DNA of 64,000 nucleotides from Phoenix dactylifera (Eukaryota > Streptophyta > Magnoliopsida > Arecales > Arecaceae), in assembly GCF_009389715.1 (NCBI RefSeq), contig NW_024067667.1:2192501-2256500 (forward strand), in the 5' to 3' direction. The stretch's first letter is position 1. Each line of letters opens with the position of its first letter. A program made the position numbers and the translations under genes. Under the pieces are notes generated by a model. The model was not told the DNA's origin. It made no database searches and saw nothing but the letters and a program-made list of their open reading frames with translations. Shown here in pieces: positions 1 through 11,807 of this stretch.

Positions 1-172
1 ATTTTAAAATACCAAGCTCTATATAAACGTGTTTGATGCTAGTTTTGGAATCTAAAAGGTATAACTTTCAATATAAAGCCATGGAGAAGCATTCAGTCTA
101 GTTCCATTTTAAAATACCATAGATGGATGCTGTAGAGCTATATATCAATATGTTTGTGCTAGTTTTTATGCT
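1..172. repeat. Diverged tandem duplication of about 105 bp
   Basis: The window opens with ATTTTAAAATACC at position 1. The same string recurs at 106, and both copies are followed by a related stretch ending in GTGCTAGTTTT or GATGCTAGTTTT. The second copy has extra bases. It lies in a Y14 intron, with no coding potential seen. Confidence 0.55.
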
Positions 173-835
173 GAACATTCACAAAATTGTGCCATCACTT
201 GTAGGTGCCTGTAGTAGTCCCTTGCTGTTTATAATAGAAACAGCAGACTGTAACCTTTCATTTTGGCTATAGCATGCAGAAAAAAGTATGGAGCCTGCAA
301 GTATCACAGTGGAGGGTAGAAAAGGTGGAAAATTTAGATTCCCATTCTTTGGATACAGCAGGCTGTTTTCTTACCTACAGTGGAAGAATTAGTTCCTACT
401 TTATAATACAGTATGATAGCTGCTGATACTTGATAGCTTAATGACAAGTTTGACAAAATTCAACTTTTCAGGATCATTCCTTGCAGCGATCTAGTTATGT
501 TTACCCTTGCTTCTGAGGGTCATTGTCTTGTCACAATACCTGCATGTGAATTATCGTGTGGCTCTCTTATTTCACAGCTTATTATCAGATGCATCTTTGC
601 CTATATTCTAATGCTGTTGACGAACATTGCTAGTTTTAACTAGATCAGTATTTATTTTAAGTTTAGTACACAGAACTGTTACTTTTCTATTTTTCCTGCA
701 AAAAGAAAGAATAGTAAGATGAGCTGATGCCATGACCTTGAGGTTGCATATTTTTTGTTGAACAACTAATTTTTGAAACAGATAGCATTAATTTAGCTAA
801 CCTGTAATACACAAATATTCACTTCCTGTGTACAG
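173..835 (+). other. Intron of Y14 upstream of the first visible exon
   Basis: This AT-rich stretch has no convincing ORF and no clear transposon ends. It finishes in a normal acceptor (TGTGTACAG) just before the exon at 836. The Y14 exons coding for the N-terminal extension must lie before the window; I saw none here. Confidence 0.6.
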
Positions 836-3800
836 CGATTGAGGGATGGATTGTGCTGGTTACTGGGGTTCATGAAGAGGCACAAGAAGATGATCTCCAT
901 AATGCCTTCCGTGAATTTGGGCAACTCAAGAACTTGCATCTCAATCTTGACCGTCGCACCGGATTTGTGAAGGTAAGTAAATTTCATTCTGTTCTTTAGA
1001 AGACCCATCACTTGTATAACTGCCCTGTTAAGTATTGTTGACACTGGGATGTCTCTTCTACGTAGCTACATATGTAGAATATCCTTTTTGCTCTCCATGT
1101 TTCTTAAGTTGGGGGTCTCCCTAACTCTTTGTAAGTAGGAGATACAAGCCCGTGCCAAATGGCCCTCAAGCTTCAACTGCCACATGGAAACTCTTCAATT
1201 GGATTCTATCATATAGTATTCCAGCTTGATACATCGATACTTCTTTAGAAGCCAACTTTTTTTTTTCTCTTTACCCAAATATTAGTGGTAATTGATATAG
1301 TTTGTTCTTTTGTCATTCCTTTGATCATGTCTTCAAGATTTCTTTTGCATGGATAGGGAGTTAGGGACCTTAGGTAGAGGTGGCAATGCTTAACCGTTTA
1401 ACCCATTTAACTTGATTTAATATGTTGTAGATTATTTTAGGTTACTAGTTTAATAATATGGTTAGGTTTGGATCTAGAGTTTGAGCCATTTAATAAACAG
1501 ATTGAATTGGGTTTGCAGATTTTTAATCTATTTTGTATCCAACCCGATTCATATCTGGTCCAACCTGACCCAACTGCCACCCCTAACCTCAAGAGAATGG
1601 TTTCTTCTTTGCATGTGGTTTACTCTTCCTAGAGCTTTGTTGGGTAGACTGCCTTTGGAGGTCTTGGTCGACTCTAACAATACACATAATTTTCTGGCAG
1701 AGATGGTGGCCAAGAAGGTAGGGCTAGTGCCAAAAAGTAGCAGAGTGCTGCAGGTGGTGGTGGCTAGCAGCCGCCAAATCTCCAGCAGTGGAAAATGCAT
1801 AGCATTGCCGCTGGAGTTACAAGGAACAACCTTCCTGATCGACTTTTTTCTTCTGGATTTTTAGGGATGTGATGCAGTCTTTGGATCTCAATTGTTGAGA
1901 AGTTTTAATTAGGACTTCAACACCATGGTCATGCATTTCTGCTAGGAAGGAAAAGAGGTGAGACTACAAGGAGCGAAAACTCCACCAGCATAGCTAGTTA
2001 CAGCAAGTTCCTTCGACAAGGCAATGAAGTAGTCTAGCAACTGTGGGGCCTTGCTGTGGATGTTCTCTTTCAGTCGATTCCATGTTAGATCAGCCAGTGG
2101 ATGGCAGGACCCAAGATGCATGGATGCAAATCATTGAGGAGTTCAGGGACATTTTCTTAGAACCCATAGGGTTGCCACTGGCTTGAGCTCATGAACATAG
2201 CATTTCATTAAAGACAGGGACATTTTGTCTATTTTCTGCCTCCAGTGCTTTCCTATTCTTCTTATTTTTTTCCTCCTATGTCTTGTCAGATTAATGTTTG
2301 ATTAAAACTAGAGCTATAACAAACAACATCCTAAAAATTGTCAAAACCAAAATTTGTATGACCCTTTTGAACCGCGGACTGTGTTTTGGACCTTGGAAAT
2401 GAATGTTCATGAGTTTTATAATGTTTATAACCTCATTTGTATCAAGGCATGAATACACTGTTCCTTTTTCCTGTTTTCTTTTTTAAGTTCACCCCATTTG
2501 ATTCTAGTTATCAATAATCTAGTTACTGTTATACTATTTAATCAATTTTTGATGTTCATAAGGATCAAACATTACTCTTGATAAGATGATAGGTTATGCA
2601 TGGGTAAGAATGATGTGTTCGCAAAAATTGCTCTCCCAAGTGCAGGAGAATCGCACAAGCAGTAAAACTCAGGAGTCTGAGGTCGATTCCTCAGAGAACG
2701 AAATATGGATTATTAGCGTAATTCCAGATAAACTTTGATTAATTAATTCAATAAACTTGTGGATTAAGATGATGTTTTCCAAATAGAAAATAAAGCAGTA
2801 AATAAAGAATCAAAGTTTGAATGGATTAAGATGGTGTAGGGATCTGGAATCTTCCTTGATAATATTGCATTCAAGAAATAAATTCTTCGGTTCTTGATTA
2901 AAGATGTAAAAGCAGAATAGATCAAAACATAGGATATATTTTATGGACATATGAACTCTATTTCTAAGCATTCATCGTGCCTATTATATCAACGACAAAT
3001 CAAATACTAAAGCGGTCCATATGTCAATCAATATAAACCATTAAAGAACTATCTACAAAATAATTATGCAAGAATCCATAACACATTGAAAATATAAATC
3101 TATAAGAGTAAAGGTTCAGAATTTACTTCAAAGAAAGCAATACATCAAAGGTTCCTCCATCACCCTTCACCTAAGAAATCAACCCTCCATTAAAACATTA
3201 GCCTTTGCCTCTCTTATTCTTTTCTTTTCGGAAGAACAGGGCATCCCCTGTTTCTTCCTTCTCTTTTTTTTTTTTTTCCTTTCAACCGCAGCTCCTGTTT
3301 TTGTTTAAATCGAAGAGGCCGGCCGCTCCTCTGTTTTCTTCTTCAAATTAGAGCTCGAATGTCCTTAGGGGCCAACATCTAGTTGATTTTAGTTAAGCTT
3401 AGGATATTTATGCACTGGGGTGATTTTTGGGCTAAGGACGAGTGACGAAATTCCGATCTTATCTTTTTTAATGGGTTCAGCCCTTAGAGTATTTTATGCT
3501 GATGCCTTATACTATATGCAACAATCAAGAGATTTTTTTTTTAATGTTTTATGACATGACATTAAATTTCATTGAATAGTTGATCAAGCAAATTATTTCT
3601 TTCTTTCTTTTTTATTTTATTAGTTGAAGTTTGAAATTTGAAATTTAAAATTTGAAATTTTAGTTCTTCCCTCTTTTTTTTTAATTTTGAATAATCACCC
3701 TTGATCTTTTCTTAAAGTTTTTTTTAATCAATTTTCAATTAGCAACAAGGGTTAATGAGATATGATAACAATAAAATTCTGATTCTAAAAAAAAATAAAC

Positions 3801-6800
3801 ACAGAAAATTCAAAACAGAAAGCAGCAAAGTTTCATATTAATCTAATGGTCTTAAAAGTCTCAGAATGTCAATCAGACCGTTCAGATTATCGAACAATGT
3901 GTCTTGCACCAGCTGACCAAATTTAAGTCCAATCAGACGGCTAATTTTTATGATATCAGAGTTTGATGCAGACTGTGCAGGGAATTAAAAATAGTAGTAA
4001 AGATTTAAATTTTTTTTTTCAAAAGAAAAATACTAACTACTAAGGTACTAATTAAATCTAAAATTATACTAATAACTCAGCCGCTCCTCGGCAACGGCGC
4101 CAAAAACTTGATGTGTTCGCAAAAATGCTTTCGCGAAACTAATCTCCCAAGTGCAGGAGAATCGCACAAGTGGTAAAACTCGGAAGTCCGAGGTCGATTC
4201 CTCAGGGAGCAGTCTATGAATTATCAGTTTAATTTCAGATGTGATTTCAGATGGTTTATAGAAGTTTAGAGAAACTAATTAATAGATTAAGTTCGATAAT
4301 ATGGAGATAGCTAGGGATCCGGAATCCCCCTTGACAATATTACTTTCAACAAATAAACTCGACGATTCTTGATTAAAGATTAATTTGATAGAATAGTTCT
4401 AATCATAGAGTATATAATCTGAAAACATGAATTCAACATCCAAGTATTTATCGTGCCGGTTACGTCTACGACAAATCAAACATCGAAACAATCCATGCAT
4501 CAATATATATAAACCATACAAGATCTATCTAATAAATAAATATGCAAGAATCCAAAACATACTAATGGATATAAATCAATTAGAATAAAAGTTTAGAGTG
4601 TACTTGAAGAAAGCAACATGACAAGGGTTCATCCATCACCCTTTGCTAAGGGAGTTAGCCTCCCATTACACACATCAGCATCTCTCCCTTTCTCACTTTT
4701 TTTTTTCTTTTTCTTTTCAGAAACCGGGCATCCCCTGTTTCTCTCTTCTTCTTCTTTTTTTTTTAATTTCAATCGCAAAGGCCTCCCAGCTCCTCTGTTT
4801 CTTTCTTTCCCCCCGGATGAGCCCCTCTTCCTGCCGAAAGAGCTCTCCTCATATAGATCCCCAGAGCCCATGGACAAGCTATGATTCCCCTGATCGCGCG
4901 TGGAGAGGAGCTGAGAACGGAGCGGACTCGGAGGGGTGGATCTGGGAGGTGATTGCGGGCGGATCCGGCGCTGATGGGTGCGACGCTTCACGGGATGCTG
5001 GGATCACGGGCTCGGACGGACGCTGTGGAGGAGGCGGACGGCTGGGAGGTGATTGCGGGCGAATCCGGTGCTGAGAACGGACGCCAAGGATCGTGCGTGG
5101 GAGGCTGAGGTCTGGGAGGTGATCGCTGGATGATCACGGAAGATTGCTTGCGCTGGGGGGTCTGATGCTGGTCCGGCGCGTGAGGCAGGCTCGCGGAAGA
5201 AGAGGAGGCAGACGGCTGGGAGATTGAAATGGATGAGAGCTGCGGCAGGTTCTTCGGATGCTGGGTAGAAGCTGGGACGCTTGGATGTGGGAGAGTGTAT
5301 CTGGAAGGTGATTGCGGGCGGATCCGGATTCCATGAGCTGGGAGGTTGCTCACTGACGACTGCAGGCGAGATGGAATGCGTGAGGTGCGTGGGAGAAGAA
5401 GCTCGGATGCCGTGGATTGGTGAATCGCGAATGGGGCTCGGGCGGACGCTGGGATCCTGGGAAGCGGACGGGTTGATTCCTAATCTGGAAGCTGAGATGA
5501 TGAGGAATGGACGCCTGGGATTGAGGTACGGACGTTGGCTCACGGATGAATCACGGACGGATGTGTGGGATGGTGGGCATGCTACTATGAACCGCACGGA
5601 CCGTTGGACCCTCCCGGATCATGAATCTAGCCCCTTTGGTTGCTGTTCCATCAGGCTGAACTTGGTCTGCTAATGCTCCTTCTGGTGTGCAAATGGGGTT
5701 GACCCTATGCGCTCAGCTATTGGCCTGTGGTGATGCATCTTTATAGACCCAATGCGCATTTAAACTCTGATCTGTGCCAAATAAAAATATGAAATTAATG
5801 CAGCACTTTTATCATTATTTGTTAGAAATAATATTAATTTAAGCAGCGTGTAGATCGCACTTTTGTGCTCGCATCAAAGAAGAAGTTACAAGACATGACG
5901 GATTAGTCCCTTTTCTTACCCTATTGTATAATTAACGACTAAGACCCGTAATATCTTTATGTTCAATGACAAGTTTAATCTTGATTTTTCTGTTATAACA
6001 ACAAAAGCTCCTTAATGATCTACATCTCTGTGCACCTTCTTCAAGGTTATAATAGTAGAATGTTTTAAAATTATGCCAACCATTTAACTTTAAAGAAGCA
6101 AGAGAATTAGTCATTAGTGGGACAGTTTGGATTATTCTATCCCATTTATAAATATTTTCTGTCCTAAATGCCTTTTCCTAAGAAAAGAAGCCTCACGGAA
6201 TTCGTTCGAGAAAGGACTAATGTGTCTTAACCCCAAAGCAAGGGGCGTTTAGTATGAAAATGTACTTAAACAAATGAGGTCTTTTGGGTCCTAATAGGAA
6301 ATCTTATGGATAATAGACTACGGACGTGGCTAGACAATATGGGGAGCTTGGGTATTCGAAGCCCATGTAACCATCTAGACGTTAGTTTGTTGTTTTCTTG
6401 TTGAACCAAGATAGACTTTGTTTTAGTCTTGTATGACATTTTTTGTAGTTCTTTTGATTTTAACTCTGATACTTCAAGGCTTTCGTCCCTATTATCAATT
6501 TAATGTTTAAACTTGAATTCCAAGACACTAGAGGTGTGTTTGGTGTTGCTTTTGTCTTTAAAATGTCATTATCAAAAAATCACATTCATTTAAGTTCTTA
6601 AATTTTAAATAAAAGGTACATTTTTGTATTTGGTATTTGATGATCACATATAGAAACCTTTTAGGATGAGCTTACATGTTTGGAAGACAAGGAGCAAGCT
6701 CACAAGAGCAAAAACCAAAAGCTAGTTTTTTCCAGTTTCTTCTAAAGGCCACTTTTTGGCATATGCTTCTTGTTGGACTTCCCAAATGTTGTTAGGAAAC

Positions 6801-9786
6801 ACTTGATTTTTTTAAGAAAGTACTTATTTGACTTTGAAAGTCGGAAAAGAACATTTTTTTGAGCAAAACCCAGCAAACTTCATGTTTCTCTCAAGGATTG
6901 AATGCTGGCGGCAATGTAAATTTGGCACTTTTACAGCAAGTAACATGTCATGCTGTGCTGTCCCATGTCAATGCTTGACAAGCATGGCAGCTCACCAAGT
7001 ATTAATGCTGTTGATTTTGTGCTAATGGCATGTGCAGTAAGTTTCTGGCGTGTTACGTTTCATATGCCAAATGGCATGTAAAATTATGGTTCCTCAATGA
7101 CTAGTACTGAGATGCACAAATGTTGTTAAAATCAGGATCAAATCATAAATCCTGGAGGGGGTTAGATTGGATTGGATCTTGGATCATAGATTGTAAGGTT
7201 TTTTCTGAATTCTTTGAAAAACTATAAAATATAATAGAAATAAGGACTGAAATATGAGTTTCTATTCCCTTGTTGCCTTCGCCCTCGGAAATGACTTGAA
7301 GATAAAAAGCCATACATGCAATAAGTCTGCTTTCCGCCATCATTAGCTTATGTGTAACGTCTGATGAAACAAACATTGTGTCTGGTTTTTCGAGATATTT
7401 GTATGTTACCTATAAATTCAATTATACTTTTATCTAGAATATATTTAGCAAAACAAGATTTTAAGATATTACTTGGAAAGATACGAAATTTGCCTCTTGT
7501 CTTTAACTCCTTGAACTCCAATTATGGGCTTGCTGATCTTACTACTGAAGACTTGTATAATTTTAGAAGTCATATAGTCAAATAAATTATAGCAAATGGA
7601 CTTACACATAATGCAATATGTGAATAGCATAATTAAACTGGGTGTTATGATCAAATAGATTGTAGGCACCATAATACATTTCTATATCTTATGATCCTGA
7701 TCTCAATCCATGGATGCGATTCAGATCATTTATTTTGATCTAGATTTGGATCTTGAATTGTAAGACATAACAGCAGTTGATGCATATGCGAGGCGTTTTT
7801 ATAATTTTTTTCATTTGCGCATTTTAGGAATTGTTGATGACCACATCCACTGGTTTAGGTTCTTGTAGTTCATTGTGATTGCATTTGGTAGTGGGTTATA
7901 TAGCCTCAACCTTCCACCCTTTGTGTTTGTATGTAATATCTGTCTTTCCTTAACTGCCACATGTGCATTAAAATTTGGATGTTTCTTTCAGGGTTATGCT
8001 CTGATTGAATATGAGAACTTCAAGGAAGCACAAGATGCAATTACAACGCTGAATGGAACTGAGCTCCTCACACAAACCATATATGTTGACTGGGCATTTA
8101 GCAAAGGTCCTATCAAGCGCAGAAACATGAGAAGGAGGTAAGCTTTTATTCTCAAGTAATTTATATTCTTTACATGTAGTATGTGTCATTTAATCAGATT
8201 TTCACTTTCAAGTTGGTTGCTCTGAGTTTTAAAATTTAATTTGATGTGCAAAGTTTCTAACCTCCAAGCTGGGTATTGCCCATATTGTACATTATTTTTG
8301 TTGCTTTATTTCTTTCTTTTCCCTTTTATAATGTGGATATTATTTCAAAACTCGAGTTTTCCAAATCTTCTCTATTTGTGACATTAGATAGTTTTTAGGC
8401 TCATGGTAACATTGCTCCATTGTGACCTAGGCATCACAGGATGTAAATAGCCTCTTTGTATGTAGAGTAAGGCTACGTGTATTTGACCCTCCCAGGTCCT
8501 TTAGTGGCGCTGGAGCCTTGTGCACCGGGGCACCCTTTTTAAAGGTGAGCCTTGGCATAGCAGTAAGGTAGCTCCACTGTGACCTGGGTATCATGGATTC
8601 AAAACACATACACCCTCTCCACACATGGGGTTAAAGTTGTGTGTATCTAACCCTTCCCAGACTCTGCAATGATGGGAGCCTTGTCTCACCAGGCCTCACT
8701 TTTATGGCTTTTTTATTTGTATGTGGTTTAACATTATCTCCTTTTGTTTTGTGGGCAAAGCATATGGAAGGTGGCTATTAGCCTTTTCGTTTTCAGTCAT
8801 TAGGATGATGTCTCATTTGTAGGGGTGGTATTGGATGCCACTGGCCTGACCTGAATCCACCCAAAATCCGAGGTTTGGGTATAAAAACAAACTCCATAAT
8901 CTACTGGTGCAGGTTTGGCTCCCCAAAATCAAATCTGAAACCTTGTTAGGTTGGGCTTGGATATAGGATGATTCAAACCCACGATCCATTGGCCAACTCA
9001 ATTATATATGTGAATTTATGTATAATTACATGAAGAAAATCTCTCTCTTTTATTTAGTAATCTCGACTGAAACGACTATTTTATCTCTTGCCTTCCAAGA
9101 GTATCCCAGAATTTTTATTTCCTTCTCATGATGGAGACCATGACAAGTGATGTCAATGATCGTCTGTGCAACAGAGATGAGGACAAGGTTCAGCAATTCC
9201 AATGAGTATTAGGTTCCACCCACAGCACCTTGTGCTTGCAATTTTGCCTCACCTCATTTTAAGGATAGATCATAGAAACAGCCCAGCAGATCTATGTAGT
9301 AACCCGAAACCTGACCGAAGACCAATTATACTTTGGGTTCGCTATGGGGTATAGGATTGTCAATTGCATTCGGATCTGACACATGTAATTTGTGTTTGGA
9401 TGTGGATAAGCAAAAGCCAACCAAAACCTGAATTATTGCCGCCCCTAGTTATTTAATTACCATATTGAAATTACCAAGATGAATTAGTGAATTTTCTTTG
9501 GTGTCGTTGTTGATTTTCTAGGTTTATCGAGCACCAGGTTACATGATGATAGTGATTCTTGTTATCTATTTAAGCCAACTCCACCTACTTCCATGCTGCA
9601 GCAATATTGCAACTTCCTAGTTTCCATTTTCAATGGTGTCCATTTAAGTTAGCTTTTCATTCAACTTTACATAGTGATAAGAAACCTCCAAGAAGTATTA
9701 AGCATTGCATGTATGACTACTTTATCTCTTTCCACAGGTCACCACGTGCTCACCGTTCCAGGAGCCCCCCAAGAAGGAGATATTGA
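836..9786 (+). CDS. Y14: RNA-binding protein Y14 (RBM8A orthologue), 5' end outside window
   Basis: Y14 is an exon junction complex core protein that pairs with MAGO in the nucleus and marks spliced mRNA. Visible coding exons are 836-972, 7992-8137 and 9738-9786 (stop TGA 9784-9786), with GT-AG introns of 7.0 and 1.6 kb. The first exon starts with the last two bases of a codon, probably Ser, then [19 protein letters not shown]. This carries RNP2 of the single RRM domain. RNP1 spans the first splice junction (RTGFVK | GYALIEYE). The second exon ends in a basic stretch, KRRNMRRR. The last exon encodes a short Arg/Ser tail ending SRSPPRRRY, as in plant Y14 proteins. The acidic N-terminal region expected for Y14 is not in the window. 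The RRM is intact and no frameshift is seen. The large first intron hosts most of the local transposons. Family assignment is near certain from the HEEAQEDD and [19 protein letters not shown] signatures. Confidence 0.95.
1375..1585. mobile_element. Short hAT-type MITE in Y14 intron
   Basis: The left end reads TAGAGGTGGCAAT. The reverse complement of the right end reads TAGGGGTGGCAGT, giving imperfect terminal inverted repeats. The 8-bp flanks ACCTTAGG (1367-1374) and ACCTCAAG (1586-1593) agree at 6 of 8 positions, as expected for an aged hAT target duplication. No coding capacity in 211 bp. Confidence 0.65.
1594..2230 (+). pseudogene. Degraded Ty3/gypsy pol fragment (protease to start of RT)
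   Basis: The + strand reads [20 protein letters not shown], a retropepsin-like segment in which the usual D-S/T-G triad has lost its Gly. After in-frame stops come [11 protein letters not shown] and the string LQGAKTPPA, both typical of the protease-to-RT linker of gypsy polyproteins. At about 2132-2180 it reads [14 protein letters not shown], matching the start of the gypsy RT region. Several stops and shifts show it is dead. No LTRs were found for it. Confidence 0.75.
2611..3400 (-). repeat. 3' LTR copy, truncated
   Basis: Parallel to 4109-4810: both contain CTCCCAAGTGCAGGAGAATC, GAGGTCGATTCCTCAG, a shared ATCTGGAATC/ATCCGGAATC CCTTGA block and the CAGGGCATCCCC / CGGGCATCCCC plus TTTC-rich segment. 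The GC-rich 5' half of the LTR is absent from this copy. The right limit is approximate. Confidence 0.75.
4081..4102 (-). other. Primer-binding-site-like motif of the LTR element
   Basis: On the minus strand, six bases after the LTR end, the sequence reads TGGCGCCGTTGCCGAGG. From memory, TGGCGCCGTTGCC is characteristic of the primer site of Tat/Ogre-lineage gypsy elements. It fixes the orientation of the element as minus. Confidence 0.65.
4109..5876 (-). repeat. Complete 5' LTR (1768 bp) with GC-rich subrepeat core
   Basis: Bounded by TGATG and CATCA. Its 4870-5640 segment is strikingly GC-rich next to AT-rich flanks and holds degenerate repeats of CTGGGAGGTGATTGCGGGCG at about 4945, 5045, 5110 and 5305, separated by irregular spacers. 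Open frames of 120-197 codons on both strands here are products of high GC and have no recognisable domain. Confidence 0.75.
5882..7991 (+). other. Remainder of Y14 intron, no gene seen
   Basis: AT-rich sequence with short shadow ORFs only. At 7126-7700 there is weak evidence of a MITE: CAGGATCAAATCATA on the left and the reverse complement of a right segment reading CAGGATCATAAGATA. No target duplication was found. Confidence 0.4.
8402..8540 (+). mobile_element. Au-type tRNA SINE, 5' truncated
   Basis: The segment contains TCCATTGTGACCTAGGCATCA, then AATAGCCTCT, GTAAGGCTACGTGTA, GACCCTCCCAGGTCC and a tail GGAGCCTTGTGCACCGGGGC, the order of the plant Au SINE consensus as I know it. Box A is missing. 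Lies in the 8138-9737 intron of Y14, sense orientation. Confidence 0.7.
8545..8705 (+). mobile_element. Second Au-type tRNA SINE in tandem
   Basis: It starts GTGAGCCTTGGCATAGCAGT (A-box region), continues CTCCACTGTGACCTGGGTAT and GGATTCAAAA (B box), then TAACCCTTCCCAGACTC and GGGAGCCTTGTCTCACCAGG. It is head-to-tail with the copy ending at 8540. Confidence 0.75.
8820..9447. mobile_element. Non-autonomous hAT-like element
   Basis: The left end is TAGGGGTGGTATTGG. The reverse complement of the right end is TAGGGGCGGCAATAATTCAG, followed inward by GGTTTTGG. The 8-bp flanks CTCATTTG and GTTATTTA agree at only 5 positions, so the duplication is poor or the ends are slightly off. Interior holds CCTGAC, AACCTGA and similar short motifs, no ORF. 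Confidence 0.5.
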
Positions 9787-11807
9787 AGCTTTGTTACTTA
9801 TACTGTGAGCGACATTTGGATGTCATTAATATTTCCAACAGGTTGGAGGCCAGGAGGACACAGGGCCCAAGAGACAGGTGGCTGCACTGAGAGAAATTTG
9901 GAAACACAAACTGTTTGTAGGGGTTTCGGTAAAGAATGCAGTATGCTATATGACCAACCTTGTGATTATTCTCTAAGCTTCTTTCTCTGGCACTTGTCAC
10001 CTGTTGAATTATATATTTAATGCATCCAAGATTTTCAAGGTTGGGTGTGTTTATTTCGCTTGAGTGGCATGCTGAATCTGCATTATCATTCACAAGTTTA
10101 TCGGTCCTTTGTAGCCAGGTATTGTGTTTAAAATCTTTTCAGTCAAGGTAGACCAACCTTCATCACAGGAGCATAACTTGCTTCCATGCATTCCTTTCCT
10201 TGAACTTGAAAAGGAGGATGTTCCCTCTGTTAGTTCAACTGGGGAGATGATGCAGTTTTCTCTGGTGATGACCGAAACAGGTCATGGGTGGCGCTTGGGA
10301 GCATGGAACTAATGAGACCAAGTCTAAACTTTCGGGAAGAATATGACTAATGTCAAGATAATAAATTAGTAGAATGAGCATATAACTTTGTGGGAAACTC
10401 CTTGGATCAAAGATCCTTGAACTCAAAGCATGGCTGCCACTGCTGGGTGGGTAATGATGGATACGAATACTGAATAGATAAATGGTAGATCTTAGCCTCT
10501 GATAGTTGGGACATTTTATCTCAAATTTGCTTTTCGCTTTTGATTGATGCAGCCCTCTTGCATCTCTCAAAGTCTTAGGTGAACATAGAAAATCAAGTGA
10601 ACCTACCATAAATATAGACTTTATTTGCAATGCGCATCCTTCACAATAGACTGCACAAGCTTCTGCGCAAACGACCACCCTCACCGGGGCGTAGAAATAT
10701 TTCGTAGAAATAATTTAACTTATCCTAGTGCATCATAATTAGTATCTTTCTTCAATTACTTCAGACGGATGAAGGCAAACACACCCCGCGAGATGAGTAG
10801 TGTTAGGAACACTGGGGAACTAGTTAGCCACCCAGCTTTTGTGGCAGGTCCCAGCATTCCAAGCTTGCAGACCTGCAAGGAGAGCTCATTTCAAGTATCC
10901 GGTGCACCTGTTAAAGTGAACGAATATTAAAAGAGAAGCGAGCGAGCATGCATCTGAATGCTCACTGGCAGTAGAAACTTTTTCACTTACAGTGGAGCAG
11001 ACCTTACAGACAACAAGAAGATAACATTTTAAGTATATTATGAGATATCCAGTGTGATCGTGCCAACAAATGCCATGGGGAATCCAATCATTTAATCTCG
11101 ATATCAGATAGAAAATTTTCACGCTTATGCAGGAATCCATCATTCACTCCCTGACATTGCAGTAAAAAAAGCAGCAGAAAGAGGGTTTAAAACCAGCTGG
11201 GGAGGATACTGGTTAGAAATTCTCTGGTGTAATTCCCTAGATCAGTTCTGATAAAATTACCTATAATATTCATAGTCTACGCTATGATCCAGCATATGAT
11301 AAAATCACAAACGGAACCAGGATAGCATTATTAAAGGATCATCAGGGTACTGAAAGTAATGTATCAGTCACTGCAATTTACAAGTACTTGATCCAACATT
11401 TTGCAACGGTTTGATCACATCTAACTGGAACAGTAAAAACAAATCCTTGCATACATAATTTAAAAAGTCAAAAAATTATCAGTAGTTAACACGTTACACC
11501 CATCAAAAAACAGATCACATCTTACTCCAACCAAAATGTCAAAAAAAAAAAAAAATTCCAATATCACCAGTCCAACTATGCTTACCAACCTATATGGTGG
11601 ACACATAATCTTCACCATGCTTTTAAACATGCACTTCCATGTCCATGGACTTCGCCCAAGCAATTAATTACATTGACGATGCACCAGGAACAATGTGTTA
11701 GTGATGATATTAGAATCCTATAAGGTCAAAAGCTGTTAATAGATAACTGGATACCATCTATTCAGGTTGGAATAAGATGCATCATTTGAAATAATTGACA
11801 GTACATT
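9787..11807. other. Convergent spacer between Y14 and SAE2
   Basis: Holds the 3' UTRs of both genes. No recognisable domain was found, apart from the orphan exon candidate at 10756-10872. The ORFs of 62-149 codons here look like shadows. Confidence 0.5.
10756..10872 (-). other. Orphan terminal-exon-like ORF (38 codons)
   Basis: On the minus strand a good acceptor (CTCTCCTTGCAG) is followed by an open frame of 38 residues and TAA. It begins VCKLGMLGPATKAGWL, continues with a hydrophobic stretch SSPVFLTLLISRGVFAFI and ends RLK. It reads like the last exon of a small membrane protein, or an alternative last exon downstream of SAE2 on the same strand. I found no convincing upstream exon between it and SAE2, and 38 codons can be open by chance. 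I do not recognise the family. Confidence 0.25.

Larger units (their letters stand above)
2611..5876 (-). mobile_element. Deletion-derivative LTR retrotransposon with target-site duplication
   Basis: AAGAA occurs directly outside both ends (2606-2610 and 5877-5881), a 5-bp target duplication. The element starts TGATGTGTTCGCAAAAATTG. The reverse complement of its right end starts TGATGCGAGCACAAAAGTGC, so the LTR ends form an extended imperfect inverted repeat. On the minus strand the order is complete 5' LTR (5876 to 4109), primer-binding-site-like motif (4102 to 4081), about 0.7 kb of AT-rich non-coding internal DNA, then a 3' LTR lacking its 5' part (about 3400 to 2611). No gag or pol is left, so it is non-autonomous. 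It sits in Y14 intron 973-7991 in antisense orientation. Confidence 0.8.

Noticed and set aside
4629..5673. Several 66-197 codon ORFs on both strands
   Set aside because: They lie in the GC-rich subrepeat part of an LTR and show no domain; openness is explained by composition.
7126..7700. Possible MITE with CAGGATCA ends in the Y14 intron
   Set aside because: Only about 12 bp of terminal match and no target duplication; not strong enough for a separate feature.
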